A DNA stretch of 64,000 nucleotides. Origin: AP-15 sp963702685 (lineage in GTDB: Bacteria > Pseudomonadota > Alphaproteobacteria > ATCC43930 > CGMCC-115725). Within the stretch, counting starts at the first letter, position 1. Each line of letters opens with the position of its first letter. The translations under genes and the position numbers were made by a program. The notes beneath the pieces were generated by a model. It was not told where the DNA came from and did not search any database. It was given only the letters and a program-made list of their open reading frames with translations. The stretch is from contig CAVPDQ010000027.1 in assembly GCA_963702685.1 (NCBI GenBank), positions 186,001-250,000 on the forward strand. The letters run 5' to 3'. Below are positions 1 through 8,762 of the stretch, piece by piece.

Positions 1-60
1 ATAAGGACGCCTTTGATCTCATATTACGCCATACGAATCGGGGAAGCGCGTAGCGCGTAG

Positions 61-129
61 GGCGGATGAGCGAAGCGTAATCCGCCATTTGGGCGCTGAT
101 ATCGGCGGAATGTGCTTTGCTTTTCCGCC
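61..129. repeat. Two adjacent REP-like palindromes
   Basis: Two short inverted repeats lie side by side upstream of the thiolase gene. The first pairs GGCGGAT (61-67) with ATCCGCC (80-86); the second pairs GGCGGAA (104-110) with TTCCGCC (123-129). The GGCGGAT...ATCCGCC type is a common dispersed extragenic palindrome in proteobacterial genomes. It is probably a repeat element rather than a gene-specific operator. Confidence 0.6.
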
Positions 130-155
130 CTACAGGTCGGATGAGGACGACAAGA

Positions 156-1340
156 ATGTGGGAGAACCGGTGCAAGGTTGCGGTCAGCGGCGTCGGCTAT
201 TCCAAGGTCACGCGTTCGGCCGAGATGCCGCTCGCGGCGCATGCGCTCGCTGCGGTCGAAGAGGCGGTCGCCGATTCCGGGTTGAGAATGGCCGACATCG
301 ACGGGCTGGCGACCTATCCCGAATTGCCGGCGACCGGACACGCGGAGGTGGACGGCATCTCGGTCGTGTCGGTCAATTGCATGATGGCGATGCTGAAATT
401 GCCAAACCTCGCCTGGCATATCCAGGTCGGCACGGTGAATATCGGGGGTGCGGTGCAGCAGGCGGTCAACGCGCTCCTCGCCGGGGTGTGCAAATACGCG
501 GTCGTGTGGCGGGCGATGCACAACCCGCGCGGCACCTACCAGAACTTGCCGAGCGGCATGGCGGCCGGTGCCGCGCAATTCACCGCGCCCTACGGCTTTG
601 GCGGGCCGGGGCAGGGCATGGCGGTCGCCTATGCAAGATGGCTCGAGCGAAACCACCAGAACCGCGAGAAGATGGCGACCCTCGCCGTGACCCAGCGCCG
701 CCACACCCAGCACACTCCGCAGGCGTATTTCTACGGCACGCCATTGTCGCGCGAGGACTATTTGAATTCGCGGATGGTCGCCTATCCGTTTTGCCTCTTT
801 GATTGCGACATCCCGGTGCAGGGGGCGGTGGCGATCGTGCTGACGACCGCCGAGCGGGCGCGCGATCTGAAGCCTCGCCCCGCCTACCTCGCCGGCTATG
901 GCCAGCGGCTCCATTTCGAGGTGGCGGGTCGCATCGGCAGCCTCGCCGACTACATGGAGGGCGGCCGCAGCTCGGCAAAGCTGACCTGGGAGCGCTCCGG
1001 CTTTGGCCCCAAGGACGTCGATGTCGCCCAGATCTATGACGGCTTTTCAGCCTCGGTCATCTACGGCCTCGAAAGCTACGGGTTTTGCGGAGAAGGCGAG
1101 GCGCTCGATTTTATCCAGGACGGGCACATCGAGCTCGACGGCGACTTGCCGCTCAACACCTTTGGCGGCAGCCTCGGCACCGGCCGCATCCACGGCCTGT
1201 GGCATATCATCGAGGGTGCCTTGCAGGCCTCGGGCCGCGCCGGCCCCCGCCAGGTCAAGGACGCCAACGTCTCGTTTGTCGGCGCCAGCGCCCCGATCGT
1301 GACCGGCACAACCTTCATTTTCGTGCGCGAGCCTTATTGA
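156..1340 (+). CDS. Thiolase-family protein (SCP-x/lipid-transfer type)
   Basis: The product is about 394 residues and resembles the thiolase-like proteins related to the SCP-x/nonspecific lipid-transfer family, which act in acyl-CoA or sterol side-chain metabolism. The N-terminus (VAVSGVGYSK) and the early AAVEEAVADSGL helix fit the family, as do the central GGPGQGMA segment and the C-terminal LGTGRIHGLWHIIEGALQ stretch. The ATG at 156 is preferred over an upstream in-frame ATG at 117, because it puts the usual thiolase beta strand close to the N-terminus. The gene stands alone, with a minus-strand gene downstream. The precise substrate cannot be read from the sequence. Confidence 0.8.
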   Translation: MWENRCKVAVSGVGYSKVTRSAEMPLAAHALAAVEEAVADSGLRMADIDGLATYPELPATGHAEVDGISVVSVNCMMAMLKLPNLAWHIQVGTVNIGGAVQQAVNALLAGVCKYAVVWRAMHNPRGTYQNLPSGMAAGAAQFTAPYGFGGPGQGMAVAYARWLERNHQNREKMATLAVTQRRHTQHTPQAYFYGTPLSREDYLNSRMVAYPFCLFDCDIPVQGAVAIVLTTAERARDLKPRPAYLAGYGQRLHFEVAGRIGSLADYMEGGRSSAKLTWERSGFGPKDVDVAQIYDGFSASVIYGLESYGFCGEGEALDFIQDGHIELDGDLPLNTFGGSLGTGRIHGLWHIIEGALQASGRAGPRQVKDANVSFVGASAPIVTGTTFIFVREPY

Positions 1341-1390
1341 GGCAGCAGCGGCGAGCGCCGCGAGCCGGGGCTAAATCGGCCGCACGGTGG

Positions 1391-1600
1391 TCAATTGGGC
1401 CAGCAGCCGGCGTTACGCCATTTGCCGTGCTTGGCATAGTGCCCCGCTTCGTAATGATAGCCGGCCGGGCATTCCTGCGCTGCGAGGACGACCGCGGCGG
1501 CGGCGGCCCGGCGGGTCGACTGCTCCGGCGGCGTCTTGGCCATGGAGGTGACGCCGCAGAGGCATAAGAAGCCGATCAGCGCCAGCCGCGATGCATGCAT
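1391..1600 (-). CDS. Small secreted Cys-containing protein
   Basis: A 69-residue protein of unknown function. It begins with a signal peptide (MHASRLALIGFLCLCGVTSMA), which predicts export to the periplasm. The mature part ends in a compact region rich in Tyr, His and Trp, with two cysteines (ECPAGYHYEAGHY...GCWPN) that could form a disulfide. A strong AGGAGGAG ribosome-binding site lies about six bases before the ATG at 1600, which supports a real gene despite its size. It lies just downstream of the CBS-BON gene on the same strand. I do not recognise a named family. Confidence 0.65.
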   Translation of the reverse strand: MHASRLALIGFLCLCGVTSMAKTPPEQSTRRAAAAAVVLAAQECPAGYHYEAGHYAKHGKWRNAGCWPN

Positions 1601-1633
1601 GCTGTCTCCTCCTGCTCGAAAGGCCGCCGCCGC

Positions 1634-2371
1634 TCAACGGGAAGCGGGCTTCTCTGCCGGCCGCTCCGGCGGCGGCTCGATGACCGTGCCGGAAACCGGC
1701 TCGACCCAGACGAGGCGGTCTGCGACGGCCTTGACACCCGGCACGTTCTCGGCGGCGACGCGCAGCGCCTCGCGCTCCTTCTCCTCGAAGATGACCCCGT
1801 TCAGCTCGACCACACCGTTCGATACCGTAACCGAGAGGCCGGAGCGCGGCGCCCAGGCGGCCCGCGCCAGCTCGACCAGAACGCGCTCGCGGATCTCGTC
1901 GTCGCCAGCGGTCGCCGAGCTTTCCCGGTCGAGAGCGCGGGCCAGCGCGGCGATCAAATCGGCGCGGCTGACGATGCCGACCAGGATGCCGCGCTCGACC
2001 ACCGGCACCCGTTTGATATGCCGCCGCTCCATCAGCTCGACGATTTCGGCGAGCGGCGTGTCGCCGCCGACCGAGACGACTTCGTGAGTCATGATCGCCT
2101 CGATCTTGCGGCCGTGGCTGCGGACATATTCGTCGGCCATCCGCCCGGGCCCGAGCAGATAATCGAGCCACGGGCGACGGCGGCGCTCGGTGCCGGTTTC
2201 GCTGCGACGCAAGAGATCGCCCTCGGTGACGATGCCCACCAGCTCGCCGGCTTCACCCACCACCGGCAGACCGCTGATCCGGTTGTCGAGCATCAGCCGG
2301 ATCGCCTCTCTGACCGTGGCCTCGCGCCCGAGCGTGATCGGCGCGCGGCTCATCACCTCCGAGGCATCCAT
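1634..2371 (-). CDS. CBS-pair and BON domain protein
   Basis: A 245-residue cytoplasmic protein with two CBS domains (about residues 5-55 and 88-145) followed by a BON domain (about 155-225). Diagnostic pieces are ISGLPVVGEAGELVGIVTEGDL in the first CBS unit and IKRVPVVERGILVGIVSRADL in the second. CBS pairs usually bind adenosyl nucleotides and BON domains bind lipid or membrane surfaces; this combination is common in stress-related alphaproteobacterial proteins. The ATG at 2371 is chosen because it starts directly at MDASEVM and is preceded by GGAGA. The frame stays open upstream, but that stretch is low-complexity and unlike a protein. Confidence 0.85.
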   Translation of the reverse strand: MDASEVMSRAPITLGREATVREAIRLMLDNRISGLPVVGEAGELVGIVTEGDLLRRSETGTERRRRPWLDYLLGPGRMADEYVRSHGRKIEAIMTHEVVSVGGDTPLAEIVELMERRHIKRVPVVERGILVGIVSRADLIAALARALDRESSATAGDDEIRERVLVELARAAWAPRSGLSVTVSNGVVELNGVIFEEKEREALRVAAENVPGVKAVADRLVWVEPVSGTVIEPPPERPAEKPASR

Positions 2372-2552
2372 TGGTTGTCTCCGCTTTTGACCAACTCTGC
2401 CCGGCGCCAGGTCGAGCGTCAATCGCCGCAAGCCGTGCTGCCGGTGAGAGGCCGTTGTGGAGCGATGCGGCGCCGGTCCGATCTTCGATCTTCGCCTTTG
2501 CACCGCCATGGTCGGGCTTTTATAAGGTCGAGAGACGCCTGCGGTGGGGGCC

Positions 2553-2867
2553 ATGCGGCAGCGGATTCTCAATCGTTGGGGAATTTGGGTAGGTGCGGTC
2601 GCCGCGCTCGCGGTTGCCGCCGGGAGCCGGCTTGCCGGCTTTGCGCTCGGCAAGGCCATGGCCTTTGGCTATGCCGTCATCGTCAGCCTCGCCGGCAATT
2701 TCGTCATCGACCTTGTCCGCACGCCCGCGGACAATTTGTTGCGCGAGGCCGCGTTCTCGTCACCGAGCCGCAGCGGTGCCGAAGCGCGGGCGACGGCCCC
2801 GCTGCCCGCCCCGGCCGAGCCGTCCGCGGCAGCCCGTCCGGGCCCCGGCAGCGGCGGCCTCTACTGA
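2553..2867 (+). CDS. Small predicted membrane protein
   Basis: A predicted 104-residue protein with two hydrophobic stretches (about residues 10-35 and 38-55) and a Pro/Ala/Gly-rich tail. The ATG at 2553 follows GGTGGGG; a GTG at 2544 is an alternative start. It is divergent from the CBS-BON gene and ends 15 bases before the M20 peptidase gene, so the two could be cotranscribed. I recognise no family. Its reality rests on the clean membrane-protein pattern and its spacing, so it stays tentative. Confidence 0.45.
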   Translation: MRQRILNRWGIWVGAVAALAVAAGSRLAGFALGKAMAFGYAVIVSLAGNFVIDLVRTPADNLLREAAFSSPSRSGAEARATAPLPAPAEPSAAARPGPGSGGLY

Positions 2868-2882
2868 TCGGATGACAGCGCC

Positions 2883-4310
<1,428 letters not shown>

Positions 4311-4316
4311 CCCTTG

Positions 4317-4366
4317 CTCGCGGTCGAGCGAAGCGCCGTGGGCGAGCTCGGCGTAGAAGTGGAATG
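4317..4366 (-). pseudogene. Remnant of beta-glucosidase gene 3' end (copy 1)
   Basis: About 48 bases here match the last codons of the intact GH1 gene (7422-7469) at roughly 46 of 48 positions by eye. On the minus strand it still reads FHFYAELAHGASLDRE, where the intact protein has FHFYAELAHGAPLDRE. The match stops abruptly upstream. It is one of three copies of the bgl 3' end in this block. Confidence 0.8.
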
Positions 4367-4433
4367 GTCCTTGGTCCGGCACCGATCCGAACCTTGATAA
4401 GATAAAATACTTTGCAATATAGTTTAACGGACT

Positions 4434-4787
4434 TTATGATTTTGGATCCGTATCATCTTTTCTGATCCCGAACCAGCAAATCGGGTCAGCCAAATTTGGA
4501 TCTCCTTGATCTGGATCCCATTCTCGACGGATTCGGTCCACGACCGCGTCAGCGCCGTGTTCATTCCACACTCTGAATCCACTGCTCAGATAGTCTCCAG
4601 GGACGAGCCCCCGATCCACAATGCGATGCACCACCTCAAGGGAGAGGCGCTTTGCCTCGGCATTGCTCAGTTCTCGGAATTCCCCTCTCACTCGACCGAC
4701 GATCTGCCACAAGCCGACATAGTCGTGCTCTGCCTCTCGGACGCATCCTGCTGCGATCTCAACGAGCTGTCGCATCGGAGTATTCAC
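4434..4787 (-). CDS. Immunity-like small protein, module B
   Basis: A 117-residue acidic cytoplasmic protein of unknown function, clearly paralogous to the product of 6018-6350. Shared motifs are DYVGLWQI, a LSLE helix, RGL.PGDY and a C-terminal DPNLA.PICWF. Small proteins starting with a DYVGLW helix are, from memory, often found next to polymorphic-toxin genes as putative immunity proteins; that role is inferred. The GTG start at 4787 overlaps the TGA of the upstream toxin-like gene (GTGA), implying translational coupling. Base composition is visibly lower in GC than the surroundings, which suggests acquisition by transfer. Confidence 0.7.
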   Translation of the reverse strand: MNTPMRQLVEIAAGCVREAEHDYVGLWQIVGRVRGEFRELSNAEAKRLSLEVVHRIVDRGLVPGDYLSSGFRVWNEHGADAVVDRIRREWDPDQGDPNLADPICWFGIRKDDTDPKS

Positions 4788-5749
4788 TGAAAATGTAGCC
4801 GGAGCGCGCGGAGCGCTCCCGGCACGTTGATGTCAACAGTCGGTAGGCCCTCTTCATTAGTTCTGAAGCCTACAAATCCGGCTCCGCCAGGAAGCCGTAC
4901 CATCTCGCCTGGGTAATTGCTTTTATATGGGCTTCCGCCGGTTCCCAAATAGCCGAAGGCTCGCCGTGCTGCTCTCAATCCGCCTTTGAGCATTCTGACG
5001 TCGATATTACCTCCTTGTCGCCCGATCAGCCTGCCGCCCCGCACCACGAAATTAGTGACCCTTTTGATCACTGCGTCTCCGAGCGCTGTGTTGAGGCGGT
5101 CGAGCGCCTCTTGGCTCGGTGCGGTGCCGGGATTGGAGAAATAGCTCAAATGCGGATTGTGCGGGTCGATTTCACGCAACCGTGCAATGGCGGAGCTCCA
5201 CAGAGCCTGGCGAACCTCTGTCATGGGGTCGCCAAGCTCCTCAGCGGCGCGCTCATCCTCCTCGTTCTGAGCGATTGCCAGGGGCGGACTGCCGCTGATC
5301 CCGCCGGTCGGGGCAAACCAGCCGGGATTGGGCGGAACGCCGGCGCGTGGGTGCTCCGCCGGGTCCCAGCCGCCGCGCGCGAGCAGTTCACCGCCTTGCG
5401 GCTTGATCAGCGCGTCTTCGGCTTCCATCGCGCCGCGCGCGATCATGTCGGACAGGTCGGGGAGCCGCAGATGGACGGCTGCAATCTGCGCCAGGCACAA
5501 ATTCCGTTCGCTCAGCGCCGCGGCGACCATGCCGAGGCGCGGCATCAGCGCATCGAGCGCTGCCCCGCGCCCATAGGCCCGGGCGAAAAGACGTTCGAGG
5601 TCGGCCTGCTTACGCAGCTCATAAAGGCCGCCGCGGCGCTCGATCAGCGCCGTCCGACCGAGAAACAATCCGGCCTCGGTACACGAGACGCCGAGGCTCC
5701 GATCGCCGCCCTTGCTCAAACGCCAGAGCTGAACGCCGCTCGGGAGCAT
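4784..5749 (-). CDS. Polymorphic-toxin-like protein, module B
   Basis: A 321-residue protein paralogous to the product of 6340-7296. The N-terminal 110 residues (starting MLPSGVQLWRLS) are the best-conserved part. A linker follows with WDPAEHPRAGVPPNPGWFAP, similar to the Pro/Gly linkers seen before toxin domains in polymorphic and phage-borne effectors. The C-terminal 110 residues end in a VRLPGGAGFVGFR...VDINVPG pattern that resembles the C-terminal domains of some secreted bacterial toxins; this is a recollection, not a database result. The ATG at 5749 is chosen because the -10 element of its promoter lies at 5779-5784, downstream of the longer in-frame start at 5800. AGGA precedes it. No secretion signal is seen. 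Confidence 0.7.
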   Translation of the reverse strand: MLPSGVQLWRLSKGGDRSLGVSCTEAGLFLGRTALIERRGGLYELRKQADLERLFARAYGRGAALDALMPRLGMVAAALSERNLCLAQIAAVHLRLPDLSDMIARGAMEAEDALIKPQGGELLARGGWDPAEHPRAGVPPNPGWFAPTGGISGSPPLAIAQNEEDERAAEELGDPMTEVRQALWSSAIARLREIDPHNPHLSYFSNPGTAPSQEALDRLNTALGDAVIKRVTNFVVRGGRLIGRQGGNIDVRMLKGGLRAARRAFGYLGTGGSPYKSNYPGEMVRLPGGAGFVGFRTNEEGLPTVDINVPGALRALRLHFQ

Positions 5750-5778
5750 CGCTTGTCCTATTGAGGAGAAACAAGACG

Positions 5779-5807
5779 AAGATACACAATTCGTTCTCAA
5801 ATGTCAA
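5779..5807 (-). promoter_or_regulatory. Sigma-70 type promoter of module B
   Basis: On the minus strand TTGACA (5807-5802) and TATCTT (5784-5779) are 17 bases apart. The spacer contains GAGAACGAAT, nearly identical to the spacer of the module A promoter. It lies about 30 bases before the ATG at 5749. Confidence 0.7.
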
Positions 5808-5832
5808 GAGAAACTTTGCGCCCCGGTGGCCC

Positions 5833-5920
5833 CTATTCGCGGTTGAGCGGGGCGCCGTGGGCGAGGTCGGCGTAGAAGCGGAACGAACCCCTGGGACGGC
5901 GCTCCTGCGTTTCGTAGTCA
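5833..5920 (-). pseudogene. Remnant of beta-glucosidase gene 3' end (copy 2)
   Basis: About 84 bases match the 3' end of the intact GH1 gene (7419-7506), at roughly 73 of 84 positions, including the stop codon. The minus strand reads RDYETQERRPRGSFRFYADL and ends APLNRE. Nothing upstream of this stretch resembles a glycosidase. The copy separates module B from module A. Confidence 0.85.
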
Positions 5921-6017
5921 CGAACGTGCTCGTCGAATACGACATCCATCACATCGACATGCCCGCCACACCAGAGCGCGTCTAGCGCGCGATCCGCGCC
6001 GCGCATGCCACATAGCC

Positions 6018-6350
6018 TCACTGCGGCCGCGGCGCGAACCAGCAGATCGGCTCGGCGAGGTTCGGGTCGGCGCCGGCCGCGAGCCATTCCCGCTCGATCC
6101 GGTCGAGCGCCGCCTGAACGCCTTCGTCGGGCCAATAGGCGAAATCGCCGCCCCAATAATCCCCTGGCCGCAGCCCTCGCTCGTACAGGCGCGCGACGAT
6201 CTCCAGACTCAGCTCGCGCGCTTCCTCTGTTGATGTTGGATCAAATCTCTCCCGGACCGTCTGTGCGATTTGCCAAAGCCCGACATAGTCTACTTCGGAT
6301 TCATCCATACATTCCTTGACAAATTTGTAAATATTGGCACTACTTTTCAC
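6018..6350 (-). CDS. Immunity-like small protein, module A
   Basis: A 110-residue protein paralogous to the product of 4434-4787, sharing DYVGLWQI, LSLEIV, RGLRPGDYW and the ending ADPNLAEPICWF. The GTG at 6350 is chosen over an ATG at 6386: AGAGGA lies nine bases before it, the coding overlap with the toxin-like gene shrinks to 11 bases, and the paralogue also starts with GTG. It is presumed to neutralise the product of the gene before it, by analogy with polymorphic toxin loci. That role is inference from gene order and pairing only. Confidence 0.7.
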   Translation of the reverse strand: MKSSANIYKFVKECMDESEVDYVGLWQIAQTVRERFDPTSTEEARELSLEIVARLYERGLRPGDYWGGDFAYWPDEGVQAALDRIEREWLAAGADPNLAEPICWFAPRPQ

Positions 6351-7296
6351 GGAAATGGATCCTCTTGACAAAGACACCCGGGACATTGATGTCGATCGCC
6401 GGGCCGCGACTGCGAGAAACTTGCCTGAAGGTCAGGAAGCCGGCGTTGCCCGGCAATTTGACGACTGTCCTATTCGAATTTGAGAGATGCTCCGATCCGC
6501 CAACCCGCAGGTAATCGAAAAGTTTGCGGGCGGCTGCGAGATCGCCCCGAACCACACGGATATCCGGGCTGCTTCCGGCTTCACCGATCGGAATCCCGCC
6601 AGGGGTAACTCCTTCGGCTACCCGCCTGATCGCGGCAGCCTCTAACGCGGCATAAAGGCGGTCGAGCGCCGCTTGGCTCGGCGCGGTGTCCGGGTTGGAC
6701 AGATGGCTCAGTTTCCGGTTGTGCGGGTCGATTTCGCGCAGGCGGGCGATCGCCGCATCCCACAGCGCCTGCCGTACCGGGGCGAGGCGATCGGCCGGCT
6801 CATCGAGCTCGCGCTCGTCCTCTTCATTTTGGGCAATTTCGCCGCCGGTCGGCGCAAACCAGCCGGGGTTGGGTGGGACCCCGGCGCGCGGGTGCTCAGC
6901 CGGATCCCAACCGCTCCGAGCGAGCCTCTCGTCCTGTTGGCTCGCCTTGAGCACGGTGTCTTCGGCCTCCAGCGCGGCTCGTGCGATCGGATCGAAGAGA
7001 TCGGGCAGGCGCAGATGCAAGGCCGCAATCTGTGCCAGGCACAAATTCCGCTCGCCGAGCGCGGCGGCGACATAGCCGAGCCGCGGCATCAGCCGTTCGA
7101 TGACGACCTCGGAAGAACCGTAGGCCCGCCGCAGGAGCCGCTCGACGTCTCGCCGCGAGCGCACCGAGTAGCGCGCGCCGCGCCGCTCAACAAGCGCGGT
7201 CCGGCCAAGAAACAACCCGTCCGGGGTGCAGCTGACGCCAAGGCTCGTTGGCCCCGCATCGCTCAGCTTCCACAGACGAGCGCCATCCGGCAACAT
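6340..7296 (-). CDS. Polymorphic-toxin-like protein, module A
   Basis: A 318-residue paralogue of the product of 4784-5749. It starts MLPDGARLWKLSDAG and shares the SLGVSC...GLFLGRTAL and ERNLCLAQIAALHLRLPDL segments. It also has the WDPAEHPRAGVPPNPGWFAP linker near residues 130-150 and a QNEEDER acidic patch. The C-terminal domain (TVVKLPGNAGFLTFR...IDINVPG) diverges more from its paralogue than the N-terminus does, as expected for a variable effector tip. AAGGGG precedes the ATG at 7296. No transmembrane segment or signal peptide is visible, so delivery would need a separate system. The function is a hypothesis from architecture and from the small downstream gene. Confidence 0.7.
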   Translation of the reverse strand: MLPDGARLWKLSDAGPTSLGVSCTPDGLFLGRTALVERRGARYSVRSRRDVERLLRRAYGSSEVVIERLMPRLGYVAAALGERNLCLAQIAALHLRLPDLFDPIARAALEAEDTVLKASQQDERLARSGWDPAEHPRAGVPPNPGWFAPTGGEIAQNEEDERELDEPADRLAPVRQALWDAAIARLREIDPHNRKLSHLSNPDTAPSQAALDRLYAALEAAAIRRVAEGVTPGGIPIGEAGSSPDIRVVRGDLAAARKLFDYLRVGGSEHLSNSNRTVVKLPGNAGFLTFRQVSRSRGPAIDINVPGVFVKRIHFREK

Positions 7297-7322
7297 CGCG
7301 GCCCCTTGAAAAACAGATGCGC

Positions 7323-7351
7323 ATCGTACATGATTTGTTCTCGCTTGTCAA
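7323..7351 (-). promoter_or_regulatory. Sigma-70 type promoter of module A
   Basis: On the minus strand a perfect TTGACA (7351-7346) and TACGAT (7328-7323) are spaced by 17 bases, with GAGAACAAAT in the spacer. It sits 27 bases before the ATG of the toxin-like gene, in the gap after the intact bgl stop codon. Confidence 0.75.
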
Positions 7352-7418
7352 GAGAAAATTGGCCGGTCCGCGGGACGGCTGATTCCGGCTCGCCGCGCTC
7401 GGGCAGCGGCGGATGGAG

Positions 7419-8759
7419 CTACTCGCGGTCGAGCGGGGCGCCGTGGGCGAGCTCGGCGTAGAAGTGGAACGAGTCTTTGGGGCGGCGCTCCTGGGTTTCG
7501 TAATCGACATGGACCAGGCCGAAGCGCTTGCCGTAGCCCAGGGTCCATTCGAAATTGTCGAGCAGCGACCAGACGAAATAGCCGCGCACCGGGGCACCCT
7601 TTTCGATCGCGTCCTGCACCGCCCCCAGATATTGGCGCAAATAGCCGATGCGGCGCTCGTCGCGGATATGGCCGTCGTCCTCGACCCGGTCGGGGAAGGC
7701 GGCACCGTTTTCGAGGATATAGATCGGCAGGTCGCCGCTGTAGCGCTCCTTCGCCTCGAGGATCACGTCGCGCAACGCGTCGGGGGCGATCTCCCAGCCC
7801 ATCTCGGTGACCGGCACGCCGTCGGGCGGCGGCAGGGCGGCATATTCGAACGGGTGGTCGGGATCGCGCCGCACCCGGCTCCGCGTGTAGTGGTTGAAGG
7901 CAAAGTAATCGAGCTTTTGCTGGATCAGCTCGAGGTCTCCCGGCTGCACCAGCGGGTCGACCATCTCGGCGGCGAGCGGCTCGGGATATCGGCCTAAGAT
8001 CTGCGGGTCGGGGAACGAGCGGTTCCATAAGGCGTCGAGCGTCAGGCAGGCAACCTCGTCCTCCTCACGGTCGCTCGCCGGCTCGCGCGGATGAAAATTG
8101 TAGATGTTGCCGAGGAGGAGGTCGGCGCGCTCGGCGCGCATCGCCTGGATGCCGAGCCCGTGCGCCAAATTCATGACATGGATCGCGTTGAGCGCGCTTT
8201 GCCGGCCGCGGATGCCGGGCGCGTGCTTGCCTTCGGCGTAGCCGAGCACGCAGGCGGCGTTGGGCTCGTTGAAGCTCGCCCAGTGCTTGACTCGGTCGCC
8301 GAGCCGGCGCGTCGCCAAGAGCGCATAGTCGGCGAACCATGCGGCGGTGTCGCGGTTCTGCCAGCCGCCGCGATCTTGCAATGCCTGCGGCAGGTCCCAA
8401 TGGTAGAGGCAGACCCAAGGCTCGACGCCGGCCTCCATGATCCCGTCGATCAGCCGGTCGTAGAATTCGAGCCCCTTCGGGTTGGCCCAGCCGCGCCCTT
8501 CGGGCAGGAGGCGCGGCCATGACAACGACAGGCGATAGGCGCCGAGGCCCAATTCGCGCATCAGCGCCACATCCTCGGGCCAGCGATGGTAATGGTCGCA
8601 GGCAATCTCGCCGGTATCGCCGCCCGCGATATTGCCTTCGATACGGCTGAAAATGTCCCAGATCGACGGGCCGCGGCCATCCTCGCGAACCGCCCCCTCG
8701 ATCTGGTAGGCGGCGGTCGAGGCGCCCCACAAAAAATTGTCGGGAAAGCCCGCGGCCAT
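7419..8759 (-). CDS. bglA: GH1 family beta-glucosidase
   Basis: A 446-residue glycoside hydrolase family 1 enzyme, the usual length for bacterial beta-glucosidases. It hydrolyses terminal beta-glucosides in the cytoplasm. The N-terminal FLWGASTAAYQIEGA signature is present, the acid/base Glu is in SFNEPN (about residue 165) and the nucleophile Glu is in YILENGAAF (about residue 350). The gene starts three bases after the stop codon of a secreted glycoside hydrolase, so the two probably form an operon that breaks down a beta-linked oligosaccharide. Its last 50-90 bases are duplicated twice downstream (4317-4366 and 5833-5920). Confidence 0.93.
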   Translation of the reverse strand: MAAGFPDNFLWGASTAAYQIEGAVREDGRGPSIWDIFSRIEGNIAGGDTGEIACDHYHRWPEDVALMRELGLGAYRLSLSWPRLLPEGRGWANPKGLEFYDRLIDGIMEAGVEPWVCLYHWDLPQALQDRGGWQNRDTAAWFADYALLATRRLGDRVKHWASFNEPNAACVLGYAEGKHAPGIRGRQSALNAIHVMNLAHGLGIQAMRAERADLLLGNIYNFHPREPASDREEDEVACLTLDALWNRSFPDPQILGRYPEPLAAEMVDPLVQPGDLELIQQKLDYFAFNHYTRSRVRRDPDHPFEYAALPPPDGVPVTEMGWEIAPDALRDVILEAKERYSGDLPIYILENGAAFPDRVEDDGHIRDERRIGYLRQYLGAVQDAIEKGAPVRGYFVWSLLDNFEWTLGYGKRFGLVHVDYETQERRPKDSFHFYAELAHGAPLDRE

Positions 8760-8762
8760 CGC

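Noticed and set aside
5749..5800. Longer start for the module B toxin-like protein at 5800
   Set aside because: That codon lies upstream of the -10 element and the added 17 residues have no counterpart in the paralogue.
5785..5801. LexA box in the module promoters
   Set aside because: The spacers contain GAAC (GTTC on the other strand) once, but the second half at the alphaproteobacterial spacing of seven bases is missing.
4317..7530. Classical integrative element at the bgl 3' end
   Set aside because: The displaced gene tails fit the pattern, but no integrase or recombinase gene is present between them, so only an unspecified insertion or recombination is claimed.
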